Below, piece after piece: positions 17,589 through 26,033 of a stretch of 64,000 bases of DNA. A program made the translations under genes and the position numbers. Numbering within the stretch: position 1 is the first letter of the stretch; the number at the start of each line of letters is the position of its first letter. Source of the stretch: Paenibacillus tuaregi (GTDB taxonomy: Bacteria; Bacillota; Bacilli; Paenibacillales; Paenibacillaceae). The DNA is taken from contig NZ_LT575476.1 in assembly GCF_900086655.1 (NCBI RefSeq), positions 3,197,869 through 3,261,868 of the forward strand, given 5' to 3'. The notes under the pieces were generated by a model that worked only from the letters and a program-made list of their open reading frames with translations, had not been told where the DNA came from and did not search any database.

Positions 17589-17618
17589 TTGACAGTCTCC
17601 TCCTTCTCCCGGTATAGT
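17589..17618 (+). promoter_or_regulatory. sigma-A promoter of the binding-protein gene
   Basis: TTGACA (17589-17594) and TATAGT (17613-17618) with an 18-bp spacer. The second Fur box (17632-17646) covers the expected start of transcription. Confidence 0.8.
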
Positions 17619-17631
17619 TTGATATTGTTAA

Positions 17632-17646
17632 TGATAATGATTCTCA
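17632..17646. promoter_or_regulatory. Fur box (right)
   Basis: TGATAATGATTCTCA fits the 7-1-7 Fur inverted repeat with two mismatches between arms. It lies just downstream of the -10 box of the binding-protein promoter. Confidence 0.85.
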
Positions 17647-17682
17647 GACAACACACTACATAAGTTTTAGGGGGAGAATTTA

Positions 17683-18705
17683 ATGTTTACCAGAGGTACA
17701 TCTTACTTAAGCAGGGCGGCCAAGTTAGGCACAGTTGCCCTTACACTGCTTGTTATTCTGTCAGGCTGCGGCTCCAAGAACGCATCAGATAGTCCTGGCT
17801 CGGAGAACAAGTCTCAGACCAATAACACGGAGGCTTCTACCGGGGCTAACGATCAAGTTCGCAAGGTGAAACATGCCATGGGTGAAACAGATATTAAAGG
17901 AACTCCGCAAAAAGTAGTCGTTCTTACTAATGAAGGAACTGAAGCGCTCCTGGCTCTCGGAGTCAAACCTGTAGGCGCCGTGAAGTCCTGGACGGGCAAT
18001 CCTTGGTATGAGCATATCAAGGCTGATATGGAAGGCGTTACCGAAGTCGGCGAAGAGAGTCAGCCTAACATGGAGCTGATTGCCGGGCTTCAGCCAGACC
18101 TTATTATCGGCAATAAGATGCGCCAGGAGAAAGTCTATGACCAGCTCAAAGCGATCGCCCCTACCGTAATGGCGGAGGACCTTCGCGGGGATTGGAAGAA
18201 GAACTTCAAGCTCTATGCGGAAGCGCTGGGTCAGACTGCCAAAGGTGACGAGCTGATGGCCGCTTTTGACAAACGGATTGAAGATTTCAAAGCCAAAGCT
18301 GGGGATAAACTGAAGGAGACGGTTTCTGTGGTCCGCTTCATGGCTGGCAAGACCCGGGTCTACCACACGGATACCTTCTCTGGCATTATTTTTGATCAAA
18401 TCGGATTGGCCAGAACAGAAATGACTAAGAATGCTAAAGATAAATTTGTAGACGAGATTACCAAAGAGCGGCTGCCTGAGGCTGATGCGGACCGGTTGTT
18501 CTATTTCACCTATGATACTGGGGATGGCAAAGCGAATGAGACGGAGAAGGAATGGATTAATGATCCGCTCTGGAAAAACCTTGGCGCTGTGAAGAGCGGC
18601 CACGCTTATAAGGTAGACGATGCAATCTGGAACACCGCAGGAGGCATTAAAGCAGCCAATCTGATGCTTGATGAATTGTACAAGATTTATGGAATTCAGC
18701 AATAA
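17683..18705 (+). CDS. iron-siderophore binding lipoprotein
   Basis: A 340-residue class III solute-binding protein. The signal peptide ends in a lipobox L-S-G-C, and a Ser/Asn-rich linker follows. The fold has two lobes: a first lobe with TPQKVVVLTNEGTEALLALG and PDLIIGNKMR, and a second lobe with TFSGIIFDQIGLAR. It captures ferric chelates outside the cell for the divergent permease/ATPase operon. GGGGGAG precedes the ATG, and iron regulation is clear from the promoter and Fur boxes. A terminator follows at 18721-18747. FecB/YfiY-like by appearance; the ligand is unknown. Confidence 0.9.
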   Translation: MFTRGTSYLSRAAKLGTVALTLLVILSGCGSKNASDSPGSENKSQTNNTEASTGANDQVRKVKHAMGETDIKGTPQKVVVLTNEGTEALLALGVKPVGAVKSWTGNPWYEHIKADMEGVTEVGEESQPNMELIAGLQPDLIIGNKMRQEKVYDQLKAIAPTVMAEDLRGDWKKNFKLYAEALGQTAKGDELMAAFDKRIEDFKAKAGDKLKETVSVVRFMAGKTRVYHTDTFSGIIFDQIGLARTEMTKNAKDKFVDEITKERLPEADADRLFYFTYDTGDGKANETEKEWINDPLWKNLGAVKSGHAYKVDDAIWNTAGGIKAANLMLDELYKIYGIQQ

Positions 18706-18720
18706 ATAAGTGTTAAACCT

Positions 18721-18750
18721 AAAGAGAGACCTCCCTGGTCTCTCTTTATT
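18721..18750 (+). terminator. rho-independent terminator
   Basis: AAAGAGAGACC (18721-18731) pairs perfectly with GGTCTCTCTTT (18737-18747) around a five-base loop, followed by ATTTATG. It ends the binding-protein gene. Confidence 0.85.
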
Positions 18751-18800
18751 TATGTCCTTCATGTTATACTGTCTAGATCAATACAGAGGAGAACCAAGAC

Positions 18801-19541
18801 GTGAACATTTTATTCCATGACGTGAGCCCAGATCAAGAAATCATGGTGGCTGATACGACTGAGTTATTCGGGGACAAAGGCCGCTTTCGCATCCTGCAGT
18901 TCGCCAACCAGGCTGTACAAGGGGCCATTGATCTTGATGCACCAGGCCGGCTTGTCTTTGAATATCCAAGAGCGCTGCTTCATCTTATGGAGATAAACAA
19001 CCCGGATTACGAGGATGTGTTCATGGTCGGTCACGGAATCGGCGCTATTTCTGGGCACTGTCCTGACAAGCGCTTTAAGGTTGCAGAGCTTAACCCCATG
19101 ATTCTCGGCATCAGCAGAGATTACTTCGGTTACACAGGCGATAATGTAATCATTGGTGATGGACGGGAGCTGCTGAAGATGGAGTTGGATAATAATCTGG
19201 ACTACATCCTGGTGGATGCCTTCACAGAGCTAGGAACCCCATTGCACCTGCTGACCCGGGAATTCTTCCACCTTACCCAAGCCAAGCTTGGTCCAAGGGG
19301 CTCAGTCCTGTTGAATCTGTTCGGCAGAAGCGGCAATGACACGCTTATTCAGGCTATTCACACCACACTCCAGGAAGTATATTCGCATACTGCTGCATTC
19401 ATCCTTCCTGGGGAAAGTGCTGGTGAGGCCAAGAACATTCTCCTTGTTGGCAGCAAATCCCCAATCCATTTCCAAGCACGCAGCATGGCCGGATTCACGG
19501 AGTTTGAGGTTGGACCGGGTTACACCCTTCTAGATCCTTGA
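18801..19541 (+). CDS. spermidine-synthase-like SAM-binding protein
   Basis: A 246-residue Rossmann-fold protein of the polyamine synthase/methyltransferase type. Visible are FEYPRALLHLMEI, a glycine-rich VGHGIGAIS, an acidic residue after it (VAELNPMI) and the DYILVDAF motif, all placed as in spermidine synthase. The catalytic GGG(D/E)G of true aminopropyltransferases is not seen in canonical form, so a methyltransferase-like role is possible. The start is GTG 18801 with AGAGGAGA before it. It is a single gene between a terminator and the convergent erythromycin-esterase gene. Function not assigned further. Confidence 0.7.
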   Translation: MNILFHDVSPDQEIMVADTTELFGDKGRFRILQFANQAVQGAIDLDAPGRLVFEYPRALLHLMEINNPDYEDVFMVGHGIGAISGHCPDKRFKVAELNPMILGISRDYFGYTGDNVIIGDGRELLKMELDNNLDYILVDAFTELGTPLHLLTREFFHLTQAKLGPRGSVLLNLFGRSGNDTLIQAIHTTLQEVYSHTAAFILPGESAGEAKNILLVGSKSPIHFQARSMAGFTEFEVGPGYTLLDP

Positions 19542-19637
19542 GCCTTCAGATTTCTATGATGAGATCTAAGCCGGGTTTGTCTACCGCTGGTGGTTTGGGT
19601 CGCAAGCGTTTATCTGCAGCCGCTTGCATGGCCTCAC

Positions 19638-20906
19638 CTAGGCCTTCACACGGTCTGTGGTTAACGGGGACAATGCTTTGGACCTGTCGATATAGATAAA
19701 GGCATCATATCTCCTGGCAATGAGAGTAGGTACATAATTGCCGCGCTCCCAGTCGGGATGATATACGACTCCAATCGCCCGATGTCCCACCGCAACACTG
19801 CTCAATACAGGGTCATCCTTCTCAAGCATAAGCAGCTTATCCTCCGCGGAATCCCGATGCAGCAGCTCTTCCCAGCTCGACGGGATAGCCTCGGGAACCC
19901 GCATTTCTTTCAAAGGAGCCCCCCAGGAACTTCCTGCTATCACAGTCCCTTGATAGGTTCCCAGTCCGACGGCGTAGACTTTCTCGCCGTACTTCTCCCT
20001 TAGAAGCTGGCCTACGTTCACCATCCCTTCCCCAGCCATGTCCGTGGCGCGGGCATCACCAATATGTGTGTTGTGCTCCCACACTACTGCACGGCAATCC
20101 GGCCCGTGGAATTCCATCAGCTTCTCAAGCGCCTGGACCATATGACGGTCCCGGATGTTCCAAGACTCCGAATCATGCCGGATCATAGTCCGGTAGTAAT
20201 CCTCCGCCCCCTTAACCGCCATGGCGTTAAGCTCTAAACTCAGTGCATTCTCACGGTCTTCGGGATAAGCAGCCTTCCATCGGTCCTGAAGTCTGCCGAG
20301 AAGCGCTACGACTTCATCCTCACATCCCTCCCCATATAGAGATGCTGATACGCCGTAAGACTGTTCATCTCTGCTGAATGGCTCAAAGCAGGCAAAAGCC
20401 TTTTTAGCCGCCTCCAGATCAGCGGAATCCCGCCCACTCAAATACCTCAGGATCTCATCCATAGATTCCCATAAGCTGTACACATCAATTCCATAAAAAC
20501 CGACCTTATCCTCGTCCGCCTTGTTCTGATTGTAATCGCGCAGCCATCCGGCCAGCTCCCTAATCTCCCGGTTCGCCCACATCCAGCTGGGCCAACGGTT
20601 AAAGTCCTTGAACCCTTGCCCTATATCTGTCTCGGTACCAACATACCCCTTCACATACCGGTTTAAGGTATAGCAGGCGGGCCAATCCCCCTCAACTGCA
20701 ATGAACCGGAAACCTTTCTCCTGAATCAGCTTCTTGGTGAGCTCTGCACGCTGGGTATAGAACTCGGAAGTTCCGTGAGAAGCTTCTCCCAGAAGCACAA
20801 ATGATACCCCTCCAGCCCGCTCCACGAGTTCCTTCACCGAATCCCCGCTATGAAGAGGCTTGGCCAGTTTACGTATACTTTGCAGTATCTCCTGATCCTT
20901 CGTCAT
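19638..20906 (-). CDS. erythromycin esterase family protein
   Basis: About 422 residues of the erythromycin esterase family. Key blocks are LLGEASHGTSEFY (His and Glu of the active site), FRFIAVEGDWPA, and VVWEHNTHIGDAR with the second histidine. Proven Ere enzymes open the macrolide lactone ring, but most chromosomal members have unknown substrates, so resistance cannot be claimed. Start at ATG 20906: GAGGAG lies eleven bases upstream, whereas a GTG at 20918 would overlap that site. A small inverted repeat GATTGG/CCAATC (20950-20965) lies upstream. Single gene. Confidence 0.88.
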   Translation of the reverse strand: MTKDQEILQSIRKLAKPLHSGDSVKELVERAGGVSFVLLGEASHGTSEFYTQRAELTKKLIQEKGFRFIAVEGDWPACYTLNRYVKGYVGTETDIGQGFKDFNRWPSWMWANREIRELAGWLRDYNQNKADEDKVGFYGIDVYSLWESMDEILRYLSGRDSADLEAAKKAFACFEPFSRDEQSYGVSASLYGEGCEDEVVALLGRLQDRWKAAYPEDRENALSLELNAMAVKGAEDYYRTMIRHDSESWNIRDRHMVQALEKLMEFHGPDCRAVVWEHNTHIGDARATDMAGEGMVNVGQLLREKYGEKVYAVGLGTYQGTVIAGSSWGAPLKEMRVPEAIPSSWEELLHRDSAEDKLLMLEKDDPVLSSVAVGHRAIGVVYHPDWERGNYVPTLIARRYDAFIYIDRSKALSPLTTDRVKA

Positions 20907-21099
20907 AGATAGGCACACTCCTCACATGTAGTACAACCAAAGTGTGTGCGATTGGACGGCCAATCATGCGCGGATCCTAGTTATGCATTCATTGCTTGGT
21001 TTCCCGGAGTGCAATTGAGCAGTTCTAATCCGTTTGCCGGGTAACACAGGCTTTAATAGATCTTGAATCTCGCCTTGACCCAATTCGAGAGACTTGGAC

Positions 21100-22167
21100 T
21101 TATAGCTTTCTCATGACAGCTTCAAGCGGCCCACGTGTGAACCGTGCTCCCCAGAATACGGAGAGGAAGACCACCACAATAAAATATCCTACTGAATAAA
21201 TGACCGCAAACGAAAGCGATCCGTTCTCGAGAATCCCCAATAACTCAAGAATACCCAGTCCGATAATGATATGCATAACATAATGGGTCAGAGCCATCTG
21301 TCCTGTGCGGGTCAAAGCTCCAACCAAGCGGCGGGCCGGGCTGAATTCAGTTACAGCCATACAGAACAGAATAAAGACAATTGCCGAACTTATCGACGAG
21401 ATCATATAACAAAAATTAGGCGGCATCGGCTTCGTCTGGAACAAATACACCACCGCTTCCCTGCCAATGTACCCCTCACCTATCTTCATGGCGAATATAG
21501 ACAGAGTTTCCGCTGCGCACAGGGCAGCGAGAGATCCCAGCATCCAGGTTCTCCTAATCTTCATATTGGAGAGGCGGCTGCGGCCAAGCAGCATCCCCAT
21601 AAGGAAGAAGGCAAACCATGGTACCACCGGGTGAAAGCCATTAAATCCAAGATTACGGAGAAACCCTGGCAGCGTCCAGAATTCCGTATACGCATGAAAC
21701 ACTCCATCCCACCCTCTGGTGTAATCCATCATGAATTGAAGCAGCTGTCCGCCAACCACAAGCACCCCTGTCAGCATCGCGAGTAACCAGTTTTGTGCCC
21801 GGATGAGAAAGGAAGCCATAAACAAAAACACAGCATAGTAGTGCAGAATATCCGCAGTCCAGCCAAACCACAGCAGCAGGCTGCCCAGCAGCGCAAGATA
21901 AACCGACCTCTTCCATATTACACGCCGAATGCCGGACAGCTCCTCCTGATCGCCTGCTCTTGCTCTTCGAGTCATTAAGGTAAAGCCGAAACCAGCCAAT
22001 ACAACAAACACAGCAGATGCCCTTCCTTCGAATAGTCCTGCCAGACCAATTAGCCAGTTCGGTCCCCCTTGATCCGCCGTCATAGAAATCTTAAAATTCA
22101 CAATAATCATTCCGAAAATGGACAGTGCCCTGGCCAAATCCAGGCCTGTAATTCTCTCAGCACCCAT
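21100..22167 (-). CDS. DUF418 family membrane protein (HGSNAT-like acyltransferase fold)
   Basis: A 355-residue protein with about ten helices. It begins RITGLDLARALSIFGMIIVNF, typical of DUF418/DUF1624 proteins, and ends with the DUF418 segment FWGARFTRGPLEAVMRKL. The fold is related to membrane acyltransferases, such as heparan-glucosaminide acetyltransferase, but the substrate is unknown. It starts 13 bp after the TetR gene, with AAGGAGAAT before its ATG, so both are in one minus-strand operon under the TetR operator at 22759-22782. This suggests induction by a small molecule, possibly an envelope-active agent. Confidence 0.82.
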   Translation of the reverse strand: MGAERITGLDLARALSIFGMIIVNFKISMTADQGGPNWLIGLAGLFEGRASAVFVVLAGFGFTLMTRRARAGDQEELSGIRRVIWKRSVYLALLGSLLLWFGWTADILHYYAVFLFMASFLIRAQNWLLAMLTGVLVVGGQLLQFMMDYTRGWDGVFHAYTEFWTLPGFLRNLGFNGFHPVVPWFAFFLMGMLLGRSRLSNMKIRRTWMLGSLAALCAAETLSIFAMKIGEGYIGREAVVYLFQTKPMPPNFCYMISSISSAIVFILFCMAVTEFSPARRLVGALTRTGQMALTHYVMHIIIGLGILELLGILENGSLSFAVIYSVGYFIVVVFLSVFWGARFTRGPLEAVMRKL

Positions 22168-22180
22168 TCATTCATTCTCC

Positions 22181-22744
22181 TTAGCGGTTAATCTGACTCA
22201 CCAAATGTCGCCATAGCCCCTCGTAATCCAGCTGAATGCCCAATGTCATGTAGTTATCCATCTGATCAATGGCAAGCGTGAGCATTTCGGCCTTCGTCCT
22301 AATTCCCTCTTCGCTTAGAACCCCCAATGAAACCCCGTACCGCAGCAGATTCTCAAAACCCTTCAGATAGGATTCAATGACACCCTGTACCGTGATCAGG
22401 ATCTGATGATCCCGCGTGCTCTGAATCATGAATTCCTTCATCAAGAGCGAGTATTCCGTGTTCTCCCGCTGATCCTGAATCATCTTCAATCCACAGCTGA
22501 TCAGCTTCTCAGTGAAGTTATCCGCCGTGAACTCGGCCGGGTTAAAATATTTCTCAAAGCGGATTTCCTCACAAACGGCATCAAGCAAAGCCGTAAATAA
22601 CGCTTCCTTCGATGGAAAATGATAATAAATCGCCGGCTTGGATATTCCAACTTCCTTGGCAATCATGGACAAACTCGTTTTCTCATAGCCATTACGCGCA
22701 AAAAGCATATAAGCTGTTTCTAAAATTTGCTCATAAGTGTGCAT
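22181..22744 (-). CDS. TetR family regulator of the DUF418 operon
   Basis: A 187-residue TetR regulator. The N-terminal helix-turn-helix has LFARNGYEKTSLSMIAKEVGISKPAIYYHF (positions about 13-42), and the rest is the helical ligand domain. It is first in a two-gene operon with the DUF418 membrane protein. A near-ideal operator (TTACTTACCG-AC-CGGTAAGTAA) lies directly in front, just behind a promoter, so autorepression is very likely. ATG start with AAAAAGGAGTGG upstream. The ligand is unknown. Confidence 0.93.
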   Translation of the reverse strand: MHTYEQILETAYMLFARNGYEKTSLSMIAKEVGISKPAIYYHFPSKEALFTALLDAVCEEIRFEKYFNPAEFTADNFTEKLISCGLKMIQDQRENTEYSLLMKEFMIQSTRDHQILITVQGVIESYLKGFENLLRYGVSLGVLSEEGIRTKAEMLTLAIDQMDNYMTLGIQLDYEGLWRHLVSQINR

Positions 22745-22758
22745 ACTTCCACTCCTTT

Positions 22759-22782
22759 TTTACTTACCGACCGGTAAGTAAA
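22759..22782. promoter_or_regulatory. TetR operator, perfect 11-bp inverted repeat
   Basis: TTTACTTACCG and CGGTAAGTAAA flank the central AC. A promoter reading into the TetR gene (TTGCAA 22806-22811, 18-bp spacer, TATAAT 22782-22787) abuts it, so repressor binding would block transcription. Confidence 0.85.
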
Positions 22783-22827
22783 TTATATTCCATGTCTATC
22801 CAGCTTTGCAAGCCTGATTAATCAACA

Positions 22828-22854
22828 AAAGCCAGCCCCTAAAGGACCGGCTTT
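22828..22854 (-). terminator. probable terminator/hairpin upstream of the TetR promoter
   Basis: AAAGCC(AG)CC and GG(AC)CGGCTTT form an imperfect stem (22828-22854) between the convergent ends of a rhodanese gene and the TetR regulatory region. Moderate stability; direction uncertain. Confidence 0.45.
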
Positions 22855-22864
22855 AACATATAAT

Positions 22865-23230
22865 TTAAGATGTTCTATTATCACATAAACTGCCCCGCAG
22901 AGCTTTGAGATTTTCAAACCCGTTCTTTCTCAGGATTCTCGCTGCTTTCCTGCTCTTCCGAAGGCTATCGGCCAGAATGACAACCGAATCCCCGGAAGAA
23001 ATCTCTTTCCTCCATACAAAAGGCAGCCGACCAATCGAGATATTAATAGCCCCCTGCAGGTGACACTTCTGAAAATCATAGGCATCCCGCACATCCACCA
23101 ACTTCTGATCCCCTTTGCTATCTGACTGGCGCAGTGTATCCGGATCAATATAAGACAACCCTTTAACAGGCCATATGCCTCGGATATACCAGAGTGCAGA
23201 AACCGCAGCAAGTATAATCAGAACAAGCAT
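22865..23230 (-). CDS. membrane-anchored rhodanese-like protein without catalytic cysteine
   Basis: A 121-residue protein with an N-terminal transmembrane helix (about residues 1-14, LVLIILAAVSALWYI) and one rhodanese domain (LVDVRDAYDFQKCHLQGAINI). At the place of the active-site loop C-R-S-G-x-R-S it reads ADSLRKSRKA, so the sulfur-carrying cysteine is absent. Such inactive domains usually act as binding modules. It lies 35 bp behind the catalytic rhodanese gene, in the same operon, under the CstR-like operator at 23617-23638. A role in sulfur handling is inferred from context. Confidence 0.75.
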   Translation of the reverse strand: MLVLIILAAVSALWYIRGIWPVKGLSYIDPDTLRQSDSKGDQKLVDVRDAYDFQKCHLQGAINISIGRLPFVWRKEISSGDSVVILADSLRKSRKAARILRKNGFENLKALRGSLCDNRTS

Positions 23231-23265
23231 CTCCAGCCTCCCTCCAAGCTATTGGTTCACTTTAT

Positions 23266-23577
23266 TTATGCCAGATCGCCATTCCAAGCGTTCATGCCGC
23301 CGGTCATATTAACCACCTTAAAGCCCTTTTCCTTCAGCATCTCATATGCCAGACCACTACGGTTGCCGCTTCGGCATACCAGAATCGTCTCCTGTTTCGG
23401 ATCAAGCTCACCCGTGCGCTCAAGAAGTTCGCCAAGCGGAATATGCTTGGCTGCTTCGATATGTCCCTCGGCCCACTCCGCTGGCTCACGAACATCTACA
23501 ATGACAGGCTTTTCTCCCCTCTTCAACCGTTCCCATAGTTCCTGTGCCGATATTTCTTTATCAATTTTAAATCCCAT
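23266..23577 (-). CDS. single-domain rhodanese sulfurtransferase
   Basis: A 103-residue cytoplasmic rhodanese with the complete active loop V-C-R-S-G-N-R-S (cysteine about residue 68) and the C-terminal G-G-M-N-A-W. It moves sulfane sulfur from persulfides to acceptors. A CstR-like operator lies 40 bp upstream, and the ATG is preceded by GAGGAAATG. It heads a two-gene minus-strand operon with the cysteine-less rhodanese. Homologous single rhodaneses are common in persulfide-detoxification loci of Bacillota. Confidence 0.9.
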   Translation of the reverse strand: MGFKIDKEISAQELWERLKRGEKPVIVDVREPAEWAEGHIEAAKHIPLGELLERTGELDPKQETILVCRSGNRSGLAYEMLKEKGFKVVNMTGGMNAWNGDLA

Positions 23578-23616
23578 GGATCATTTCCTCCTCGTAAAAA
23601 TACATCGTTATCATAC

Positions 23617-23638
23617 ATAATACCCGTATAGGTATTAT
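23617..23638. promoter_or_regulatory. CstR/CsoR-like operator
   Basis: ATAATACC and GGTATTAT are perfect arms around CGTATA. The same ATACC-N6-GGTAT pattern occurs at 26672-26691 before the TusA-rhodanese gene. CstR persulfide sensors bind sites of this sort; the assignment is by pattern and context. Confidence 0.7.
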
Positions 23639-23687
23639 ACAAAGATATCCTGCTTGCCGGCAAGCACATTTGACATACGCATAGTCA

Positions 23688-24497
23688 TTACAAGATAATA
23701 GAGCTCCAAATTTTAATTGCCGTTGCAGAGATAAGCACTACCAATACATAACGGAGGTAAGCGCCATTGATTCTTGCACTTACCCTTGTACCCAAAGGGG
23801 CTCCCATCAAGCTTCCCACAACCGTGAATAATGTGGGCCATAGGAGAATATGCCCCGCTGTGATCTTCCCTGCCACTCCCCCGATCGCGGAAATGAGCAC
23901 AATCGCAAGTGAAGTAGCAATCGTGGTTTTGGTTGGGATGTGAAGCACTGTGAGCATAATGGGGATGAGTATAAAAGCTCCACCCGCTCCGACGATTCCC
24001 GATACAATACCTACGATAAGTGCTGAGGACGCCGCAATGATTTTGTTGAACTGAATCGTTCCCGTCTCTGATAATTCCGGTACCCCTCTAGCAGGAATAA
24101 GCATGAGAACCACGGCTGCGACCGCTAGTATCCCATAGATCAGGTTAATGGATTCACTGCTCAAATACTTGGAGATGGCTGCACCGGCAAGACTGCCAAT
24201 GAGTATGCTGATTCCCATATAAAGCACAAGCCCGGTATGCACCTTAGCTTCTTGAGTTCTACTGCCAAGCTTGTTCCCCACATAATAAGTAATCACACCC
24301 GCAAGGGAAGCAAAGAACACTTGAAACATGCTGATCGAAGAAACTTCCTGTGCGTTAAAATGTGCGAGCCCTAATCCGGCAGGTATAAATAAGAGCAGAG
24401 GGTAATTGATTATGGCTCCGCCAATCCCGAGAAGGCCAGAGAAGAAAGAGCCAACAAACCCTAATCCAATCATGGTCAAATACAAAAAGAAATCCAC
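23688..24497 (-). CDS. TauE/SafE family sulfite/sulfonate exporter
   Basis: About 269 residues with eight helices and the repeated family motif (GLGFVGSFFSGLLGIGGAII at the front, and IVGIVSGIVGAGGAFILIP in the second half). TauE/SafE proteins export sulfite or related anions. Persulfide dioxygenase makes sulfite, so this is a fitting partner for the enzyme at 24852-25997. Start GTG at 24497: AAGGAGGGAGGG lies nine bases before it, and a longer frame upstream would place this site inside the gene. It has its own upstream region without a recognisable CstR-type site. Confidence 0.88.
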   Translation of the reverse strand: MDFFLYLTMIGLGFVGSFFSGLLGIGGAIINYPLLLFIPAGLGLAHFNAQEVSSISMFQVFFASLAGVITYYVGNKLGSRTQEAKVHTGLVLYMGISILIGSLAGAAISKYLSSESINLIYGILAVAAVVLMLIPARGVPELSETGTIQFNKIIAASSALIVGIVSGIVGAGGAFILIPIMLTVLHIPTKTTIATSLAIVLISAIGGVAGKITAGHILLWPTLFTVVGSLMGAPLGTRVSARINGAYLRYVLVVLISATAIKIWSSIIL

Positions 24498-24597
24498 AGT
24501 AACCCTCCCTCCTTTTGTATTTTTGTGCTGTACGAAAAACAAAAAATCAGTTATAATTAAAACCAAGTAATTTCATCAGAAATAGGTGATAATCCTG

Positions 24598-24765
24598 TTG
24601 AATAAACTTAAATCTTTGTTCGAACATAAATGTCCGAAGTGCGGCGGAACGTTAACCACATCCTATGATTCCATAAGCAGCAGTAAATCGTGCCCGGCAT
24701 GCAGTTATAAGGAAGAGATCCACGCTGCTTTGGGCGTAAGAATTATACATGACCCGGCAAAATAA
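24598..24765 (+). CDS. small zinc-ribbon protein
   Basis: A 55-residue protein, read as TTG start then NKLKSLFEHKCPKCGGTLTT, with a second pair of cysteines in K-S-C-P-A-C-S-Y. The two CPxC knuckles (residues about 12-15 and 35-38) make a compact zinc ribbon. AGGTGAT lies eight bases before the TTG, and a terminator hairpin follows directly, which supports a real transcription unit. The function is unknown; small zinc ribbons often bind nucleic acids or proteins. It lies alone on the + strand inside the sulfur-metabolism block. Confidence 0.6.
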   Translation: MNKLKSLFEHKCPKCGGTLTTSYDSISSSKSCPACSYKEEIHAALGVRIIHDPAK

Positions 24766-24800
24766 GCGAACACGTCTGAAGCGTGCTCGCTTATTTATTA
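24761..24800 (+). terminator. terminator of the zinc-ribbon gene
   Basis: AATAAGCGA (24761-24769) pairs with TCGCTTATT (24787-24795), with inner arms CACG/CGTG. It overlaps the stop codon and is followed by TATTATAG. It could also work for the convergent gene on the minus strand. Confidence 0.65.
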
Positions 24801-24851
24801 TAGTTACCCTACGTAAAAATTGAAATAACTTCATTAGTGCTTTGGATTAAA

Positions 24852-25997
24852 TTAGTTATCATGCACCGCGCAGCGGTTAGGTCCTGTCTCCATCTCCCTT
24901 TGCTCTTCCTCTGTCGGTTGCAGTTTCCCCATATTGATCTGGCGAATTTCTTGATAGGCGTTTGGATGCTCAGGGAGATTTGCCGTCACCATTTCCCGGA
25001 ACTCACTTTCTTCACGTACTTGAAGGCCAGGATTACTTCGGAACAGCTCCGGCAAGGCTGCCGCCACCCTGCCTCCATCGCCAAGCTCGGCAATCTTGCC
25101 GAAATGCGCTGGAAGTACAATCAGATGCTCAGCGAGGGAGTTATAAGTCTTATGCAAGGTCGTATACAAATCTCCAACCCAATCCTCAGCTTTACCCGCC
25201 AGATCAGGCCGTCCGATGGATTGCATGAACAGAATGTCTCCTGAAAGCAAAAATTGTCCGTCGATCAGCAGAGACGTGCTCCCAATCGTATGGCCGGGTG
25301 AATACACCGGCTTAATCTGAATCCGGGCGGACCCAACGGTTAGGGTCTGGCCTTCTTCTAGGCCTGAATAATCAAAAACAACCTCGTCTGCATCCTTAGG
25401 TGGCAGCCAGTATACAGCCCCGGTCTTTTCGGCCAGCTTCCTGCCGCCGGATATATGATCCGCATGAAGGTGTGTGTCCAATGCATGTATAATCCGGGCC
25501 CCCGCTTGTCGGGCAAAGCTCTCATACACCTCGGTCAACCTGGAGGCATCCACGACTGCGGCCTCTCCTTCTGAAATAATCAGATAAGACAAACAGCCCT
25601 TGCCTATTCTTAGAAACTGATACAAGGCTCCTCCGCCCTGCAAATCGCTAATTTTGACAGGGTGCAGATATTCATTCCACGCTTTCATGCCTCCGGCCAG
25701 ATAATAGACCTCAGAGCGTCCTGCTGAAGCCAGCATTTCCGCCACGAATTGGGACGAGCCCTCCTTCGCGCACACAATTAGAACCTTCATGTCTTGAGGA
25801 ATCCGGTCCATGAACTCATCTACACCATCCAGCAGATCAAAGTAAGGAATATTGATGACCTCCACGCTCTGCCCTTCAATCTTCCAGTTATTAAATACCT
25901 CCTCATTTCTCACATCCAGGATGAAGAGAGGCTCCCGCTCCAAGATCATTCGGGTTAATTCCGCTGCATCCATTTGATGAACAACACTAGCGTTCAT
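24852..25997 (-). CDS. rhodanese-persulfide dioxygenase fusion (MBL fold, CstB-like)
   Basis: A 381-residue fusion. Residues about 10-112 form a rhodanese domain with its cysteine in [10 protein letters not shown]. The rest is a metallo-beta-lactamase fold of the persulfide dioxygenase (ETHE1) type with [12 protein letters not shown], a later PGHTIGS and LLSGDILF. Persulfide dioxygenases use one iron to oxidise glutathione- or thiol-persulfide to sulfite. S. aureus CstB has the same domains in a different order (dioxygenase, then rhodanese). It follows the TusA-rhodanese gene by 36 bp, in the operon controlled by the operator at 26672-26691. Confidence 0.88.
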   Translation of the reverse strand: MNASVVHQMDAAELTRMILEREPLFILDVRNEEVFNNWKIEGQSVEVINIPYFDLLDGVDEFMDRIPQDMKVLIVCAKEGSSQFVAEMLASAGRSEVYYLAGGMKAWNEYLHPVKISDLQGGGALYQFLRIGKGCLSYLIISEGEAAVVDASRLTEVYESFARQAGARIIHALDTHLHADHISGGRKLAEKTGAVYWLPPKDADEVVFDYSGLEEGQTLTVGSARIQIKPVYSPGHTIGSTSLLIDGQFLLSGDILFMQSIGRPDLAGKAEDWVGDLYTTLHKTYNSLAEHLIVLPAHFGKIAELGDGGRVAAALPELFRSNPGLQVREESEFREMVTANLPEHPNAYQEIRQINMGKLQPTEEEQREMETGPNRCAVHDN

Positions 25998-26033
25998 GTT
26001 AATGCCTCCTTTTAAATTAAAATCACCGGCGTG

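Noticed and set aside
17785-18762. 325-residue reading frame on the minus strand
   Set aside because: It is the shadow of the siderophore-binding lipoprotein on the other strand, has no ribosome binding site and reads like noise.
19602-19627. GCAAGCG/CGCTTGC hairpin between convergent genes
   Set aside because: Stable, but without a T-run on either side; too weak to list as a terminator.
19638-20906. Macrolide resistance gene
   Set aside because: Family membership alone does not show macrolide hydrolysis; most chromosomal members have other or unknown substrates.
20950-20965. GATTGG-ACGG-CCAATC repeat before the erythromycin esterase gene
   Set aside because: Short (six-base arms) with no second copy and no adjacent regulator; may be chance.
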